Origin: Mastigias papua | Lineage: Eukaryota > Cnidaria > Scyphozoa > Rhizostomeae > Mastigiidae | NCBI GenBank assembly: GCA_964019165.1 | Contig: OZ025280.1 | Location: 7,744,428-7,808,427 of the forward strand | Direction of reading: 5' to 3' | DNA: 64,000 nucleotides | Shown: positions 61,713 through 64,000 of the stretch, one piece after another | How positions within the stretch are numbered: position 1 is the first letter of the stretch | Layout of the letters: each line of letters begins with the position of its first letter | The notes under the pieces: model-generated | Database searches by the model: none | Seen by the model: only the letters and a program-made list of their open reading frames with translations | Told to the model about the DNA's origin: nothing | Position numbers and translations under genes: made by a program

Positions 61713-62869
61713 CTAAAGACAAATATCAATGCTTATTACCAGTACACAGCAACTATAAGATTTGCAAATTATTTTCTATCTTACGAATCAGGTGCTTCTA
61801 CCTAAAACATATTCCTTGTAAATTTACGACTAAAAATAAATGTAAGTACTGCAGATTTTAAGAGATATTAGTTTACCATGTAACGTACGTGCATATGACG
61901 TAATACAGTGACAAAACATGATTTATTTACAGTTGACAATTAAAGAAGTCAACTATTTACCGACACAATTTAATAAGATCTAACAATAAAAATACAAAAT
62001 CAAGGAAAATACACTGCAAATACTCCCAAATCAGTGATATATACTTTCAAAGTAGAAAGCTGCAGTCAGACATTTCCATTTCCGTATCTTTCTTTTGAAT
62101 ATTTCAAGAAAAATAGGATAGATAGATAGAAAGATAAATTTTCTAATTGTTTTAAAGCATCGTTTCAAAAACCTTAAATAAATTTTCTGGCACTGCAAAG
62201 CCAAAGTCGTTAGCCTACATATGATGCGGATTCTGCCTGTGTTGTTCTGGCCTTTGGCGACTGCAGAGTTCTTCCACCACTTAGATTATTAGTTTTCACT
62301 TCATTCAACAAAGATATCTTTCATACAACTTGGGGTCAAGTTTTCCTTAGATTTGAATATTTCAATCAACAACGACTGCAGACTTTGCTGATGAAGAGAT
62401 AAAAACCTTCCTTTCTAAAGTGGATTTGAAAACAAGAATAACTATCTCAGTACGCGACCCATAGAGCAGCTCGTCGATGAATCTTATTTGAATTACCCTG
62501 AATACGTTGGTCATGAAACATCCAAATCAGAAGACAGTAGCTGAACTGAGACACGACAAATGTATTCATCATCAGTGCTGTTTTTTTCTATGCCCATAAA
62601 TGTTCATATCCGTGCTAGTACATTTAGTTTCTGACTGGCCGTTATACAAAGAGAACTTAGGTGGGTTTGAAACTGTAAGATTCCGGTCTAAGGTAACAAC
62701 TAAGAGCTGTTTCAGTGCTTTCCTTCATCAAAGAACTGTCCATTTTGATATTCTGAATGCTTTCAAGACTATTACCGAACACAATATATAAATCATCATT
62801 ATAATTACAAATATATATATGTTTCCTTTAGCAGATAAAACAGAACATTACTATAAATATTAAAGGGCA
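61713..62869. other. upstream part of gene B, nothing recognised
   Basis: AT-rich sequence probably intronic to gene B. A short GATAGATAGATAGA tract lies near 62117. No repeat-stalk exon on the minus strand. Confidence 0.4.
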
Positions 62870-63470
62870 GGAGCCTAACACAGAGTGTTGAGGGGCACCC
62901 AGTTTGGTCCCTTAGCATTCATTACATACTACATTCATAGCTACCCTTTGCTTTCTGCCAGTGAGATGGCTGTAGATGAAACGCAGCACATTTTACTGGA
63001 GTCATAAGCGTAAAATTTCGTTAATACGAGTTCATGGCAAAGACACTGAAAGGCTTTTGAAAGATCCATAATGGAAGTCTAACACGACTGTGCATTTCTC
63101 TATCAGATTGAAAAGTGCGTGCATGCTATGTATTATATACTTCCCGTGCATCATAATCTGAAGGCTTCTCTTTACGTAACCATCCTTTAACGCTATAAGT
63201 ATCATGGTATGAAAATCCGACAATCCTGTTTCAATTGCAGCTGAAATTTGAAAAGATTTAGCTTCTGTTGTCAGCATAAGTTCTATTAATCGAGGACTAT
63301 CAGATATGAAACATGCCGGTAGTTTTATTACGTTTTTGAAACTATATAGATCCAGGAAGTTACTGAGCTTCTTCGTATTTTTCTTCCAAATTGAAATCAC
63401 CCACTATCAGACTGTTTTCATAATCTGTATCATAATAGTCTAGCCCTTTCCAAATTTCTGCCAAAAATAT
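62870..63470 (-). pseudogene. internally deleted LINE (endonuclease joined to RT)
   Basis: On the minus strand: SLIVGDFNLEEKYEEAQ (GDFN block), then in another frame LDLYSFKNVIKLPACFISD, SPRLIELMLTTEAK and ETGLSDFHTMI (SDH-type block), then within ~120 bp IMDLSKAFQCLCHEL (RT block A) and LRFIYSHLTGRKQRVAMN. The RT fingers between endonuclease and block A are missing, so the element was shortened by deletion. It may sit in a gene B intron in the same orientation. Confidence 0.82.
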
Positions 63471-64000
63471 AGTTCACTCTGTTTTGGAGGGCGATTAAAT
63501 TCCAATAATGAGCCAATTTTCCATTTTAAGGTTGATCTCAAAGGCACGAAATACAACGTTACTGTGGAAAAGCCGTGACATACACGCCCCAGTAAGTCTG
63601 CCTCAAACTAACTGGGTATGTCCAGAAAATTCAACAAGAATAAACAAAGTTCTGAGGGACCAAATCAACAATAAGAACGAAACTAATAGAGCTCTCCACG
63701 AAGGTCTCAATCACAGTTCTAGCAAAATCACTGCTTATCCCGATCATTTCCATAATTTTGAAGCCTTCGAAAGTTTCGACAGGCCTATGCCCAATATTAA
63801 CAACGAAACGATAGGAGAATTGCTGACCGTAAAGCCTAAGGGACCCCGTGAAAAAAGTGAAGCCTTCCCAAAGCAATAAATATCCCAAAGTAAAACATGT
63901 TGAATAGAAGAAATTCAAACAGCCGTTGAAGTAGTACGTATAGCACGTTCAGGTCAAGTGTTGCAAAGCAGCGAACAACAGCCTAATGACCCACTTTATC

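Noticed and set aside
63508..63879. 123-residue plus-strand open frame
   Set aside because: No recognised motif, no clear splice sites or initiation context, and LINE debris lies adjacent; possible but unsupported.

Overview
This is a window of an AT-rich animal genome, most likely a marine invertebrate. The reasons are intron-split secreted and membrane genes built from extracellular modules (EGF, SEA), GT-AG introns, several decayed metazoan-type LINEs, Penelope-like retroelement fragments carrying hammerhead motifs, and many microsatellites and inverted-repeat elements. I cannot name the phylum from sequence alone; a cnidarian-like animal would fit. No prokaryotic features, rRNA or convincing tRNA genes were seen.

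The host genes are two paralogous, same-orientation (minus-strand) genes for mosaic cell-surface proteins. Gene A runs from a signal-peptide exon at 29957-29855, through a 5.4-kb exon (23600-18195) made almost entirely of a ~203-residue tandem repeat, a divergent repeat exon (17014-16124), an EGF exon (15520-15398), an EGF+SEA exon (14065-13613) and another EGF exon (9789-9646). Its membrane and cytoplasmic exon was not found and may lie left of position 1. Gene B, partly in the window, has the same module order: EGF (61712-61590), EGF+SEA (60965-60513), EGF (57649-57506) and a terminal transmembrane plus tail exon (56500-56298). Its upstream part lies beyond 64000 or has been lost. Every internal junction I could define is phase 1, and matching exons have identical lengths (123, 453 and 144 nt). 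The encoded protein looks like a mucin-like or adhesion-type receptor: signal peptide, long N-glycosylated helical repeat stalk, EGF-SEA-EGF, TM, short tail. The stalk contains a nearly identical 1218-bp higher-order repeat, so it expanded or was homogenised recently.

The rest is mostly transposable-element debris and simple repeats. From left to right: a ~525-bp satellite (1 to ~4300) that decays rightwards; a 2036-bp DNA transposon with 342-bp terminal inverted repeats and a 9-bp target duplication (5292-7327); two Penelope-like 3' ends in opposite orientation, each with a hammerhead-like motif (9855-10557); a MITE (24843-25564); a LINE cut by a third Penelope-like 3' end with an intact-looking hammerhead (26010-27206); a foldback element made of ~18-bp repeats (33226-33915); further MITE-like palindromes; and, at 44.6-52.4 kb, a nest in which a CR1/Jockey-like LINE was hit by a short 3'-tailed insert and by an RTE-like LINE, the latter itself split by a 2.3-kb insertion. 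Target-site duplications are readable at each of those three levels. Other LINE relics lie at 35.0, 53.4 and 62.9-63.5 kb. The stretches 7.3-9.1, 10.6-13.6, 27.2-29.8, 30.0-33.2, 37.3-41.3, 42.6-44.2 and 54-56.3 kb show nothing I can support.
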